From the NCBI GenBank assembly GCA_039111635.1, contig JBCAQO010000008.1, positions 434,001-498,000 on the forward strand: DNA of 64,000 nt. The letters are read 5' to 3'. The notes under the pieces are model-generated. The model worked only from the letters and a program-made list of their open reading frames with translations. It had not been told where the DNA came from and searched no databases. The position numbers and the translations under genes are program-made. Each line of letters opens with the position of its first letter. Within the stretch, counting starts at the first letter, position 1. Positions 20,393-32,218 of this stretch are shown piece by piece. This DNA comes from Heterobasidion occidentale (lineage: Eukaryota; Basidiomycota; Agaricomycetes; Russulales; Bondarzewiaceae).

Positions 20393-21336
20393 GGTAGACA
20401 GTTGAAATTGCTCAGGTAACAGAATGGGGGGGAGAAATAACAAACAAGTGAGCATCGCATGCATTTTATTGCACTGCCAAAAGGTGGCATTCACCTTGGC
20501 CTTGTCTGCCTCAATTGTGACCGCCACATAGTAAGGTAGCAGCATGCTAATACAGACTACGGCAACTCGGTCAGCTCACACCACTCGTCGTCATCTGTGT
20601 CCGTGTCCGCATCCGTGACGCTGCACACACGCTGTGCCAGAACCGAGCATGGAGAGCAGGAGGGGTATGTTGCCTCCGAGGCATGTAACCGCCGTCAAGG
20701 GAGGGCACCACCGTGTACTATAGCAGTCGAGTCAGGCAAGGCGTGAGTGCGACGTGCGTGCAAGCATTGCAAGCGCGTCTGAGCGCTTTTACGGGAAAAA
20801 CTAAGCATCACGACGCACCATTGAACGATGACCTTGAACATTTGCGAAAGGCTCGTTGTTCCTTGAAGAGGCTTGAAGGTACTAGTTCGGTGGTATGATG
20901 ACTCATACTCGCCGCCGCGCGCTTTGGGTGATTTTCAACCGAATCCCTCCGGCCTACCATATCTAATTGCTGTGAATCGATCTGCCTATATATGCCTATA
21001 TTTCCCTCGATCTCCCTCGACCGACTTTTGACTGGGGCTTGAAGCTTGCAGCATGAAGGCTTGTGGGTTGATCGTATATTTCGGAGATGCTCTTCCTTTT
21101 CATCATCTTGTTGGAGTCAGCTTCCTGTGATTAGGAGAGAAATTGGGTGAATGCTAGCCGTGCTCGTTGTCGTCCAAGTTTAGCATGGTCTGTGGAAATT
21201 CCGACACCAAGCGCAGCGGCTGTTACAGAATCCCGTTTCGGAAACTGCTCTTCTATGTCTGGGCATCAAAAGGGTAGGTGGTGATAGTGTGGTGATCTGC
21301 TATGTGGTGCAGCAATGTCATCATTTCTGACAAAAT
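20393..21336. other. Kinase upstream region with right inverted repeat
   Basis: Contains the right TIR candidate (20932-20953) and the flanking 8-mer. The rest, including GC-rich DNA at 20560-20700 and A/T-rich DNA near 20980-21000, shows no supported gene. Confidence 0.4.
20932..20953 (-). repeat. Right 22-bp inverted repeat
   Basis: Exact reverse complement of 2514-2535. The + strand reads TTTTCAACC...CCCTCCGGC, followed after 7 bases by ATCTAATT. Confidence 0.75.
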
Positions 21337-22705
21337 TTATTGAGATGTAACTTTGAATACTTCGAAAATGACTATGGACGTGTCGTCGATGTAAAATCCA
21401 GGCGATGCGCTCTTATCAGCCAACAGCTCCTGATTCATGACCATCTCCAGCTTTTCCACGTCCATACCACCTACAAGGTTCGCCAGCACATCGACAGTCT
21501 TATTTCCGTCGGGACCTGTCCACTTCAAATCCACTTTATGGCCCAGGGTCTCCTCCACATACGGGTTGATCCCATCCTGCAGGAGAGCGACAACAATTTA
21601 GGAAGGGTTGCCTCCACTGTTTTCTCCTAGGGTGAAGTTGAAATATCCATCGATCAGGCAGTCAACGCCGTCGGTGAATAGCATGATGGTCGGCTTGGCT
21701 TCCGAGTAAGGTCGGAGGTCGATAAACTTAACTGATGGCTTCACCATGAGATAGGGAGGCGTCTTGATTCGTGGGATCACAGTCTCGAGAGGTGTTGAGA
21801 AGGTAGTAGGCATGTAACGGAAAAGGTGACTGAGAAATGTTCGGTGATACTTTAGCGAGAAATCGCCGATGGCTGATCAGATAGGGAGGCCATATTCCGA
21901 AATGAGCGAGAGTGACTGTGGCCCGGTGAATTTTTGAAAGATGACACTGACCTCTGGTCATTGCAAGAAACCCGAGTACACGATCGTCAGCTAAGACTTC
22001 CTCTTCGGCGGCTGGATGTGCCATTGCGACACGAAAGTATTCCGAGGGAGTCTTCGGGGAGTGTACATCAGTCAGTCGCTGGCAGCTTGGCTTGCCATCC
22101 CCACCGACAGTAGTCAATGCTGCGAAAGAAAGGATGAGCGAGTATCATACGCGCGTAAACAGAGATACTCACCTACGGTCGAGTCGCCAACGCCTACAGC
22201 CCATATGAACTTTTCCTCGACATTCACAAACGCGGCTGCGAGATTTTATAGGGCTTGCGACAAAGATTCTTCACGGCTTTGCCAATGGTCAGGTCAAATC
22301 GCTCTATCTCCTGTCGGAGTGTGAGAGACACCTGTTCTCCAAGTCCTATGTTGCTGCGGTCCAGTCGACCATGTAGATGATCCTGAATGAGTAGGTGCAA
22401 TGCGGTGCGGATTTGCAGTGGCAGTTCGTTCATTGCATACTCGACAGTGGCAGTACCGCCGTGACCTGAAGAGTGAATAAGGTTCACGCGGGTGATCTAA
22501 GCAAGAACGTTGATCTCCTACCATCAAGAACTGCTAAGAATGTCTAGTTCTGTCCTTGTATATCCCACTCTTCCGTCACTATGCGATCCTCGCTGATGCG
22601 CGACTGAAGTGACTGGAACGTGACTGTGTGGATACCTAGGGAATCCAACTTTGTGCTCGTGTAGATGTTCGCTAGCCTCTTGCGAGCGTCATCTAGTAGC
22701 GATAT
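21337..22705 (-). pseudogene. PP2C-like phosphatase copy A, dead
   Basis: Clearly the same gene as the two copies downstream. It has the DGHGG-type segment (LAVLDG/HGGTATVEYAM), AVGVGDSTVG, VLGFLAMTR, LFTDGVDCLIDGYF and FYIDDTSIVIFE. It is inactivated several times over. The start codon is ATA (22705-22703). A Trp codon became TAG (22546-22544). A stretch of about 35 residues before WAVGVGD is deleted, the frame breaks near 22110, and a Gln codon became TAA (21600-21598). It is the oldest-looking member of the tandem array. Confidence 0.85.
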
Positions 22706-24013
22706 GCCTCAAGATTGTACTTGATGAGATAGGCTGCCGCGAGTGAGGCTCTCGAGCGCAGAGAGATGATGGTGTGAGCATCATTAGTTACTTAATTAGT
22801 GTGATCTTCAACCTAATCTTGATGGGCTTCTTTGGTTCTCTAGGATCCTTCATAAGCGTTCATACGCAAACGCTGGGAAACGACATCTGGCTCCGAGAAT
22901 TCGACACCCACTGATAGCTCTGATGAGTTTGATCAACAACGAAAATAATACTGGCGAGTCATGAACTCACCACAATCTCCCACGACGCCCGCTGCTGCGA
23001 TCTCGATCAGCTGCAACGTGGTGAGCGCTACGAAGCATGCGATCAAAAGGACTGATAGGGGGCGTTCAGAGTCACAAGAAAGAAGGCTGACATTCAGAAC
23101 CGCGGGACCTTAATTTAAGCGATCTGTTCCAGCCTTGGATACGTTGGTCGGAGAGATGCAGCCCTATCGCGCGAGGATCTTCTGCGCCTGAGTCCTGACG
23201 GCCGTGATCAGGCGTAGTTCCATGCGGTGGATGACTTTCACGGCGTAACAAGAGCTCTCAGGCTCTAGAAGGACCGCTGTGGAAATCGCCCAAGATCAGA
23301 GGCGCCGAGATGGTAAATGGCGTGTGTGAATCAGATGCCGCAGGATCGAGTCCTTGAGGGCTGGATAGGTGTGAATAAGATTCAGAAGACACAAGGCACG
23401 GATCTTCAGAACGCAGATGATGTCCAACTGTGCTCGACTGGGCTGTACCCGAGGCGAAGTAGCATCAGTCCCATGATTTCAGGAATTCCGTCTCGAGCAT
23501 GCGATGATTCCTCACAGTGTAAGCATCAGTCATGCCCAAATGAATCTTGTGGCAGTTCATTCTGTATTTTGGAAATAAGTTAGCCTGTTGTAAATCGAGG
23601 TTTTGGGAATGTGGAAAAGGGGCAACTAAAGGCGAACGTGGTCGCTATACTTACTGATCTCCGTGAACTATTGTAGAAAGCTGTTATTCTCGGCCCTCGC
23701 GTCCTGTAAAACATCTAAGTAAATGTCACCCTTTCTTATAGGCGGAACATTGCTGAAGCTGATACATTCTGTCAACAGATCCAACTTTCGAAACTGACCA
23801 GTCGAGTTGAGTGAAAATGTCCTACCGGATGCGAGGTTTGGCTTCCCCAGTGATCTTCAATGACAACATAGGAAGCAAGTGCATTCTCACAACGACTGAG
23901 TGTAGCCGAAACCAGGTTCCCGCACGAAAAAAATAGACAGAAGCGAGTTTAGAAATTGAGAACACTGTAAACAACCTGTGGTAAGTACATCAGTACTATT
24001 TGGAGCGGCCACG
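22706..24013. other. Decayed DNA between phosphatase copies A and B
   Basis: No intact gene. On the minus strand, short open pieces around 22990-23090 (hydrophobic, LLIACFVALTTLQ) and 23150-23260 (VIHRMELRLITAVRTQAQK) look like remnants of a coding gene that I cannot name. The last 40 bases match the 3' flank of copy C at 27570-27605. Confidence 0.35.
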
Positions 24014-25420
24014 TCAGGATGCTTTGGACACTTCGAAAATAATGATGGAAACGTCGTCAATGTAGAAACTGGACTGTTCGGTTGTATCAGCCAAGATCTC
24101 CTGATCCATTACCATCTTCAATTTGTCCACATTCGTACCTCCCAAGAGGTTTCCGAGAACATCAACAGCCTTATTTCCATTAAGACCGGTCCATCGCAAT
24201 TCCGCCTTGTGCTCAAGCGCCTCCTCGACAAATGGATCGATATTATCTTGGAGGAGGGCGGCAACTACTTGGCATGGATTCGATTTTCTCTGAACATCCG
24301 GGCTGAAGTTGAAATATCCATCGACGAGACAATCGACACCGTCGGAGAACAACATGACAGTAGGCTCGGCTGTGCTGTAGAGCTGCAGGTCAATAAAGCG
24401 CACTGATGGTTCCACGATCAGGTAAGGTGGTGTCATGATCCGCGGGATCACTTTTTCGGGAGGCGTCTGGGCAGTAGTGGGCACAAAACGGAGAAGATGG
24501 CTCAAATATGCTTGATGAAATTTAAGCTTGAAATTTCCGATGGCTGCTCGGGTTGGTGGGTAAAGCATGTTCACTGGATGATGTTATGAGGGACCCTGCT
24601 AACCTCTTGTCATGGCAAGGGAACCCAGTAGCCGGTCCTCGATCAAGACCTCCTTTTCAGTCGCCGGATGCGCCATGGCCACCCGAAAGTACTCCAATGG
24701 ATTCTTCGGAGAATGCAGGTCAGCCAATCGCTCAAAGCTACGCTTTCCGTCAGTGCCCAGTGTACTAAGCGCTGCAAACACCCTCATGTGCGAGTATAGT
24801 TCCCACACAGACACTCGATACGCACCAACGGTAGAATCGCCAACGCCCACAGCCCACATAAGTTGTTCACTGACGTTCACCAGGACGGCAGCAAGGGTCG
24901 TACCACTGTGAGCACGTTGCAAGACTTCCATGTGGTCTTGGACCAATGATCGAGCAGCATCCTCTGTAAGACGATGCGGCTTGCGACATATGCTCTTCAC
25001 AGCTTCGCCTATACTTCTGTCAAATTTCTCTATTTCTTCTCGTAGCATCATAGAGACAAGTGCCCCATTCCCAGAATTACTGCGGTCTAGTCGGCCTCGG
25101 AAATGGTGCTGAATGAGAAGATGCAACGCTGTGCGGATACGTGCTGGTAATATGTTTACCGTATGCTGGACTGCGGCAGTTCCTCCGTGACCTAGAGAGA
25201 AAGCCATGAGTATTGATATATTGATAGCCAACATACCGTCTAGTACTGCCAGAAACAGCCATTGTTGTCCCAGTATATTCCATTCTTCCGTCACCAAACG
25301 ATCTTCGTTGATGCGAGATCGAAGTGGCTGGAATGTGACGGCATGGACTCCCAGAGTGTCTAGCTTTCTATCTGCGTAGAATTCGGCGAGTTCTCCACGA
25401 AGCTCATCTAAAGTCGACAT
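24014..25420 (-). CDS. PP2C-like protein phosphatase copy B, 433 aa, three exons
   Basis: Exons 25420-25237, 25191-24604 and 24543-24014 (introns 45 and 60 bp) close to 433 residues. Metal-dependent phosphatase motifs appear in order: RSRINEDRL (about 33), DGHGG (61-65), SGTTLAAVLV, VGDSTVG (179), LAMTRAIGN (253), LFSDGVDCL (322) and the terminal YIDDVSIIIFE (Asp420/421). The four motifs carrying the metal-binding acidic residues are kept. The usual Asp of the R-A-x-G-D motif is Asn261 here, while copy C has Asp. The overall pattern is closest to the pyruvate dehydrogenase phosphatase-like branch of PP2C. No mitochondrial presequence is evident. Copy C, 3.6 kb away, is a very close paralogue. 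Confidence 0.85.
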
Positions 25421-26346
25421 GATACCCAGAGTAGCTCACTTGAGCCTAAGTCAAAGGACAAAGAATGGCTTAATGCTCGAATGCTCGAGCACTGAGCAGT
25501 AGACATCGACGCTTGTTGTCCATGTTTTGGCTCCGGAACGCTTCCGACGTGTCGGGAACTTCCGGAACTCCCGACAGCAGGTTTCACAGGGTCTCACCAG
25601 TTCAACGTTGACCGTTGACGCGTTGACGCGTGGACGTTGCACGTCTACTTCACTACTGAACAAAAACTAACATTTTTACAGCGCGTGGTCTTCTCGCAAT
25701 ATAGACAAGTAGCTGAATACAGTCATAACTACACGTCATCATTGAAGGTTTGTGGTCATCGTATCCTTTCTGTACAACTTCTGCGCAGGAACTCAAATGC
25801 GGACTAACCCTCCACATGGGAATCAACAGGCAGCCCTTGACGTAGGTCGTAACTCGGGAACGCTGAGGGCTGTGGCTTCCTTGAAAACGCCGCTACCTTA
25901 AAGCATATTCGGGCCGTCAAACTCTACTCCGACGGACACCTTCATCTCTATCTCAGGAGATCGTACCGCTCAGGACACGTAGGTCTCTCGAGATACTATT
26001 GACGTGATAGAAAGGAGCCTCCACCGGTGGTCTCCGAATATATGGCACCTAACCGGTAATATCAGGCATGGCCCTTCGATTAGCCGTTACATTCTGCTCA
26101 TGGAAGAAGTTGCTCTTCGACAGATTTTGATTAGCGCTGATCTATCGTGTGTCGATGGAGATTAATCAGATTGACCTTGCTCCGAGTGGTTGGATAGTAG
26201 CCGCAACCTTCAAGGATGCTTACGGCCTGTATCTCACACGGCACCGAATCCTACGAATCTCCAAGTGGAAAATCTGACATAGAAGAACTCTGCATAATAT
26301 CTTGTCACTACTATGACATATCGTGTAGGGTGTGACCTTCCGACGA
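25421..26346. other. Intergenic, promoter side of phosphatase copy B
   Basis: Divergent upstream region between copy B and the small Ser/Pro-rich gene. The first 200 bp resemble the upstream flank of copy C (29040-29200), consistent with duplication including the promoter. No other feature seen. Confidence 0.4.
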
Positions 26347-26354
26347 TATAAAAG
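26347..26354 (+). promoter_or_regulatory. TATA box of the small Ser/Pro-rich gene
   Basis: TATAAAAG lies 45 bases before the ATG at 26399, leaving a short leader. Confidence 0.5.
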
Positions 26355-26398
26355 CCTGTTGAGTACCTCCTATCTGCAAACACGCATCCTTGAGTATT

Positions 26399-26668
26399 AT
26401 GTCGAACAACTCGGATTCTTCTGCCTCTTCTTCTGGCTCGCCTTCGTCGACGCCCAGTACGGCTTCCACAGTCATTACATCTCCGCCTATAACCCCTGCC
26501 GGGTCAAATTCTACCAATTCCGTAGGCAGTACGCCATCCCTCTCTGAATTCCCTGCGCCTCCAGCCGGCATCCCTACCGCTGGACGCATCGTGCGCTACG
26601 GGTCTCTACCCACAGGTGGAAATCCTCCCCAGGTCCCCAAGAATGAGAAGAGACATGTTTCTCATTAA
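26399..26668 (+). CDS. Small Ser/Pro/Thr-rich protein, 89 aa, unknown
   Basis: One exon from ATG 26399 to TAA. It has a low-complexity N-terminal half (MSNNSDSSASSSGSPSSTPS...), then PPAGIPTAGRIVRYGSLPTG and a basic end. There is no signal peptide and no recognised domain. The correctly spaced TATA box supports a gene. A possible splice donor after GGNPPQ leaves open that the protein continues in a further exon. It lies between two phosphatase copies without an obvious relation to them. Confidence 0.45.
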   Translation: MSNNSDSSASSSGSPSSTPSTASTVITSPPITPAGSNSTNSVGSTPSLSEFPAPPAGIPTAGRIVRYGSLPTGGNPPQVPKNEKRHVSH

Positions 26669-27605
26669 GCGCAGGCCACAGGTCGAAGTGTTAATGGTAG
26701 GTTGTGCGCCTACATACTGGATCTCAATGAATGCTGATCTTTTTCGACGTAAAATAGGAAAGACGGTCTTTATTCAAACGTCCTTGCCCTTACTTGACCA
26801 GACGCCGATGTATTCCGCTACCACGTCATTTTTGATTCTTCTCCCAAACATCCCTCCGGAGTGTCGTTTTGTTTTGTTCTCCTCGTATCCTCGTGTATGA
26901 TAATATGAAATGCAGCGTGTCTGTGAGGATAGTGGTTCAATGTCAGTCTAGTGTCATCTATCCGGACCTCAGCACTCCTATTGCAAGTTGCAGCCATCGT
27001 GGCCGTGCGATGTGTACATTGTGCAGCCAATCAACAATATTCATTAGGGGAGCCACAAATGATCGAAGATATAACATGAACGTAGATTGACTCGATAGCG
27101 AAACGAAAACCTTCCCTGTTTTGAAAACGGGTTCGACTGAACTTAGGTTGTTTATCATCAATTGCTCGTGGACCAGCTGCATGAAAGTGATCACCATTTT
27201 TTGAAAGTCTCAAACAGATTTCTGACCTCAAAGCCTCAAGCCATTGGTATTTCGCAGAGAGCTATGTATGCAATTGTTGATCTTGTCCTCTAAGGCTTTC
27301 TAAGGCACAAACGAAATTGATCCGCCGAGATACAAGAGGTACCAGTTCAAAATGACGCAAGTAAAAATATATACATACCCAAGGATCGAGTCCGGAAGCC
27401 TGAACAGAAGCGGAGAGGGCAAAAGACAAAAGGCTTAGATATTCAATAAGGGTGATGTCTAATCGCACTCAAGTAGCCGAGATCAGGCTTGAAAAGAAAG
27501 AAGCTGAAGCTGAATGAGCTACAGAATGTCAGGGTTAAGGAGAAAGATGATGTATTTCTCGGCATTGGAAACCTGCGTACATCAGTGCTAGTTCGAGCGG
27601 TCACT
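26669..27605. other. Intergenic, nothing supported
   Basis: Short frames on both strands lack coding character. The last 35 bases are the 3' flank shared with copy B. Confidence 0.4.
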
Positions 27606-29027
27606 TCAGGTTGCTTTGGACAGTTCGAAAATGATGATAGAAACGTCGTCAATATAGAAACCGGACGTTGCGGTCCTATCGACCAAGATCTCCTGATCCA
27701 TTACCATCTTCAATTTGTCCACATTTGTACCTCCTAAGAGGTTGCCGAGAACATCAACAGCCTTATTTCCATTAGGACCAGTCCACCGCAGTTCCACCTT
27801 GTGTTCAAGCGCCTCTTCGAGAAATGAATCGACATCGTCTTGCAGAAGAGCGGCAACCACCTGACAAGGATTAAGTTTTCTGTGGACATCCGGGCTGAAG
27901 TTGAAACATCCATCGACGAGACAGTCGACGCCATCGGAGAATAACATCACGATGGGGTCGGCCTGGGCTTCGCAGTGAGGCTGCAGGTCAATGAAGCGCA
28001 CCGCTGGTTCCACGATCAAATAAGGTGGCGTCATGATTCGTGGAATCACTTCTTCAGGAGGTGTCGTAGAAGTAGTGGGCACGAAACGGAGTAGGTGACT
28101 CAAATACGTTCGACGAAGCTTAAGCTCAAAATCCCCAATAGCTATCCAGATAGGTGGTGAGCAAAGTATGTTGACCCAAAGCAAGAATCTGGAAGCCCAC
28201 ACTGACCTCTTGTCATGGCAAGGGATCCAAGGAGCCGGTCCTCGATCAAGACCTCCTTTTCAGTCGCCGGATGCGCCATGGCCACCCGAAAGTACTCCAA
28301 TGGATTCTTCGGAGAATGCAGGTCAGCCAGTCGTTCAAAACTGCGCTTTCCGTCAGTGCCCAGTGTACTGAGCGCTGCAAACACTCTGATGTCTGAGTAT
28401 AGCTTCTGCACAGACACTAGATACTCACCAACAGTGGAGTCGCCAACGCCCACAGCCCACATAAGCCGTTCGCTGATGTTCACCAGGACGGCGGAAAGGG
28501 TCGTACCGCTGTAAGCACGCTGCAAGATCTCTAAGTGTTCATCGATCAACGTCCGAACAGCCTCCTCTGTAAGACGATGCGGCTTGCGACATATGCTCTT
28601 CACAGCCTCGCCTATGCTCCTGTCATATTTTTCGATCACTTCGCGTAACATGACAGACACAAGCTGTCCATCTCCATTATTACGGCGGTCTAGTTTGCCT
28701 TGTAGATGATGTTGAACAAGGAGATGTAATGCTGTGCGGACACGTGTTGGTAACACGTTTACTGTATGCTCGACGGCGGCAGTTCCTCCGTGACCTAGTA
28801 GACAGAGTTGTGAGTTGGATCTCAAAACACATATAAGCCGTTATACCATCTAGCACTGCCACAAATAGCCATTGTTGTCCCAATATATTCCATTCTTCCG
28901 TCACCATACGATCCTCGCTGACGCGAGAACGAAGTGGTTGGAATGTGACTGTATGAATACCTAAAGATTCCTGTTTTGCTTCGCAAAGTGCAGAAAGTTC
29001 TTCGCGGACATCGTTCAGAGTCGACAT
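27606..29027 (-). CDS. PP2C-like protein phosphatase copy C, 434 aa, three exons
   Basis: Exons 29027-28847, 28794-28207 and 28141-27606 (introns 52 and 65 bp) close to 434 residues. The middle exon has exactly the 588 bp of copy B. It has the same motif order: SRVSEDRM, LDGHGG, SGTTLSAVLV, AVGVGDSTVG, LAMTRAIGDFELKL, MLFSDGVDCLVDG and YIDDVSIIIFE. Here the Asp of AIGD is retained, so it is the member with the full canonical set. Expected to remove phosphate from Ser/Thr of an unknown protein substrate with Mg2+/Mn2+. It is the third of a tandem array that sits beside an alpha-kinase gene. A functional pairing is not shown. Confidence 0.88.
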
Positions 29028-29403
29028 GACGAGCTGTTAACCAGAGTGGCCCACTTCAACCACGGAGACAAGAATGGCCTCGTGATCGATTGGTGCACTT
29101 TCAAATTTCAACTCCGAGACCTTCCGTCACACGGATGTTCCGAGCGCTTCCGCCAGTGGGACGAGCAAACATCATACTTTTAGAAGAAATTAGTTGGAAT
29201 GAGACAAGCATGGGCCTGGTTCAAAATTGCCAGGAGCCACATATGGTGGTTTCTGGAGTGGGGGCGACGCAGACGCAAACACCGGGAAACTGGCTTTCTT
29301 ATTCAGCTCCGAGCCCTAAAGCAGCACGCCCTCACCTTGCGTTCGTACACTTCGTCGTACATCTTCTGCGCGATCAACTTGGAGACAATCCTACATACAA
29401 GCC
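29028..29403. other. Intergenic, upstream of phosphatase copy C
   Basis: Holds the putative promoter of copy C and the 3' flank of the dipeptidase gene. No separate gene is supported. Confidence 0.4.
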
Positions 29404-31397
29404 TTAAAGCTTTCCCGAACACACCCCTTCAACCCATTCGACATCGCTCCTGACCGTCGTCAGATTTTCGTATCCGTCTTTCGTGATTACGACGACGTCC
29501 TCAATCCGCACGCCACCCACGCCCTCGTAACGCTTAAGCACTTCATGGTCGATGTGCTTCGAATCACGTACGGGTGCTAAGAGGTGTGGCGAGAAATAGC
29601 ACCCTGGCTCGACAGTCTGTCGGAGATGGGTAACATTCAGATGCTCAATCCCAAGCAAGCAAATCGGGAGGCACGTACAACGACCATCCCTTCCTCCAGC
29701 GGCAGCCGTAACCTGAGATATGTGTAAAAATCCTCATGGCCAAGCGCGACCCCTTTGTCGATAGTGTGATTAACATCTGGCTTGCTAGCGCTCGGCACGT
29801 CGTGTACGTCCATTCCGAGCGAGTGGCCAAGCCCGTGCGGGAAAAATGCGCTGCTAACACCGGACGCCAGGATCGCCTCCTCAGAATTCCAGGATCCCGA
29901 CCCGGGGGAGTTGGGAGACTTGAATATGCCTAGACGTTGGAAACCCTGAACGAGAGTACGATGGCAGAGCAACTGAACAGCATCCCAGTGCAAGCCGGGC
30001 CTGAGGAGAGCCATCGAGAGCTGAAAGATGATACATCAGATGCCCTTGTCAAATTTATCGAGCAGCCGCGTCGCTACCTTCTGCATCGAGAGAACAAGCT
30101 CATAGATTGCCTTGGCCTCTGGCGTAAATTTGCCACCATTCCCAACAGGCATAGTGCGTGTAACTACCATAACACATCTGTGGTCAAAGTCAATATGCAA
30201 ATGGTGAAGAACGCACTGTCTGAGGCATAGCACTCCCATTCACAGCCTGCATCAATGAGCAGAACCTGGGGCTGCAAATCACGTGCACCGCCATGGGCAA
30301 ACTCGTTCTTGTTATGATGATCATGAGGTTTCACAGGTCCCCACGCAAACTCTTTATCGTTACAGCAATAGTGAAGGGTCGAAGCGCGAGTCGAGGCTGC
30401 GACGATCGGGAGGTACGCTTGGTGAACGGCGCTGCAAGATAAAAAGGGGTTCTAGAATTTGAAAACGAGTACCAAGAGCAAAACGCACCCTTCGCGTCTG
30501 CATGATGCGACAAAGATGGCTTCTGCCTCCGCCTCTTTCTCGATCAGCCACTCGCCGGGCAGAAGAGGCCTGTCGACCCCTGCCCCCTTCCCCTTCTCCA
30601 AGCCCCGCACCCCATTTCCTAACACGCGCATCACAACTTCATGAGCCCTTGAGCTGATCGCGTTAGCTTTGCGTATCTTCTCTATCTCCTCATCCGTCTT
30701 GAGAAGTCTTGCGCGATGGAGTGCGGGCAAGAGATATGCGTCTGTCACGGTTGCGCTCTCTGAAGCCGTTTTGATCAGCGCCTCTGGAAGCTCCGGAAAG
30801 AGGGGTGACTTGGACGGGAGCGTGTGTATCAGGGCATTGGGAAAGGCGGTGAGGGCATCGACAAGCGCCTTCGACAGATCCGATGTATGCAAGACTACCG
30901 ATGCGTCGTGGATTTCGCGTGCGGCATCAAGGGATGGGGGAGGGACAGACCACATGAGGTCTACGGGTTCGGCTTTCGGTATGAACAGAGTGATGGAAGA
31001 CGATTCCAGCGCGGCGGAGGACGTCGTGAGGAGAAGGTAGGAGGACGGCACAGTGCAGCCCGACAGATAGAAGAAATTAGATTCCTGGAGCGCTATTAGA
31101 TTGTGACACGAAACGAGGCCGATATACTACCTGCCGGAAGGGCATCTCTCTGTCGGTATCATTTCGATATGGAGTTACTTCACCTGCCAGGAGAATAACC
31201 TGGGGCTGATTTACGACAGGGAGTGTAAGTGCAGGCCAGGCGGTAGAGACGGCGAATACTTACCCTGTCCCTCTCTTCAGCGGCGAGCAGGTCCGCCAGC
31301 TTCTCTAGCGTCTTGGTAGCATGTTTTCGACCTATACGACAGATCTGTCAGTGGTCTCTGACACTGCCAGTCAGGTATGCGAACTGGGGTAAGCCAT
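29404..31397 (-). CDS. Xaa-Pro dipeptidase (M24 family), 535 aa, eight exons
   Basis: Exons 31397-31385 (13 bp), 31331-31264, 31205-31131, 31084-30489, 30431-30217, 30163-30078, 30020-29679 and 29616-29404 close to 535 residues. The first intron uses a GTTCGC donor. The protein has the N-terminal domain of the aminopeptidase P/prolidase family ([19 protein letters not shown]), then the pita-bread catalytic domain. The five metal ligands are visible: D311 (LLIDAG), D322 (YASDITRTMP), H417 ([14 protein letters not shown]), E468 (TVEPGCY) and E504 (VRIEDVVV). It should cleave dipeptides with C-terminal proline using two Mn2+ ions, and is probably cytosolic since no signal peptide is seen. It reads away from the neighbouring + strand pseudogene, and about 190 bp separates the two starts. 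Confidence 0.92.
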
Positions 31398-31591
31398 CTT
31401 GACTGCACTCTGTATGTCGAACGCTGACAAGCGAAAGCAATTTAAGGACTCAGGGAGCCGTTGTGGACGGTGAGACCTATGAGGCTGTGAAGCGGAGGAA
31501 GGAATTTGGAAGTCAAACTTCTTTTCGGAGGTCCAATTCACTGCACATCGCCGCATCGGCATTCGGCAGAGCTGAGATGCCCACGTCAGTG

Positions 31592-32218
31592 ATGCCTGAA
31601 ATCATCACGCCCGACATTGAAGAAGATGAAGACTCGTCGGGCTATATGAATGAGCGCGAGCGCGACGTTGGAGAAAACCCAATCTCAGTGAGATGAATGG
31701 CTGGAAATTGACTCTGCACGGCGCTAGCCCGACAGCAGGTTCTTCGTCCTTCCTTTCTCATCTTCAATCTGACTTTATGAACACATTTTAGAGATCCCGA
31801 AAAGAAATGAGTCAGTATGCCCCTATGGAACAACTCCCTGGACCATGCTCAATACGATGCAGCGATCACCAAGACGCCGTCATCAGCTGTCATCCTCAAC
31901 TTCGGTCTCGGGGTTATCTACTATCAGCTCGTGGAATTCGCAACGTCCGGGCTCCATGGGCTCTCGATGAACCCATCACTCGTCCTATAGTGGCTTATCT
32001 TATAATTATCAGACACTTGAGGATAAGAATCCTCGACTTGCGGCAGTTCTACCGCCGCCCTTGGTCCTCACAATACGAGATGCTCCTTGCTCTCTATTCA
32101 TACAAGAAAAGTCAGTATAATGACGAAAGTGAGGTGGGTCATTGATATTATCAAGGAGGAGCTGGAGATTGACGCGACCCCGATGTGGTACTGGAAAAGG
32201 GGCTATGAGCCATTCTGA
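31592..32218 (+). pseudogene. Degenerate copy of the 192-aa family
   Basis: Starts like its intact relative at 34939 (MPEIITPDIEEDED versus MPYIIAPDIADED). It keeps APMEQLPG, then shifts frame within the part equivalent to RYDAAITKTSAIL. It returns to frame at RAPWALDEPITRPIVAYLII and FYRRPWSSQYEMLLALY, and shifts again after QYNDESE before EELEIDATPMWYW and a TGA. It lies on the strand opposite to the intact members and diverges from the dipeptidase gene. Confidence 0.75.

Larger units (their letters stand above)
2498..20968. mobile_element. Candidate TIR-bounded DNA element carrying a DDE integrase-like gene and an alpha-kinase
   Basis: A 22-bp sequence at 2514-2535 recurs as its exact reverse complement at 20932-20953. 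The repeats point inward like terminal inverted repeats. Just outside them lies the same 8-mer ATCTAATT in direct orientation (2498-2505 and 20961-20968), which could be a target-site duplication. Seven or eight unmatched bases separate it from the TIRs. The interval holds an intact DDE integrase-like gene about 130 bp from the left end and an intact alpha-kinase about 540 bp from the right end. Between them lie gene fragments and LTR element E1, which inserted later. Without E1 the unit is about 7.7 kb. The repeats and gene models are direct observations. That they form one mobile unit is inference, since two unrelated copies of a small repeat could look the same. Confidence 0.45.
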
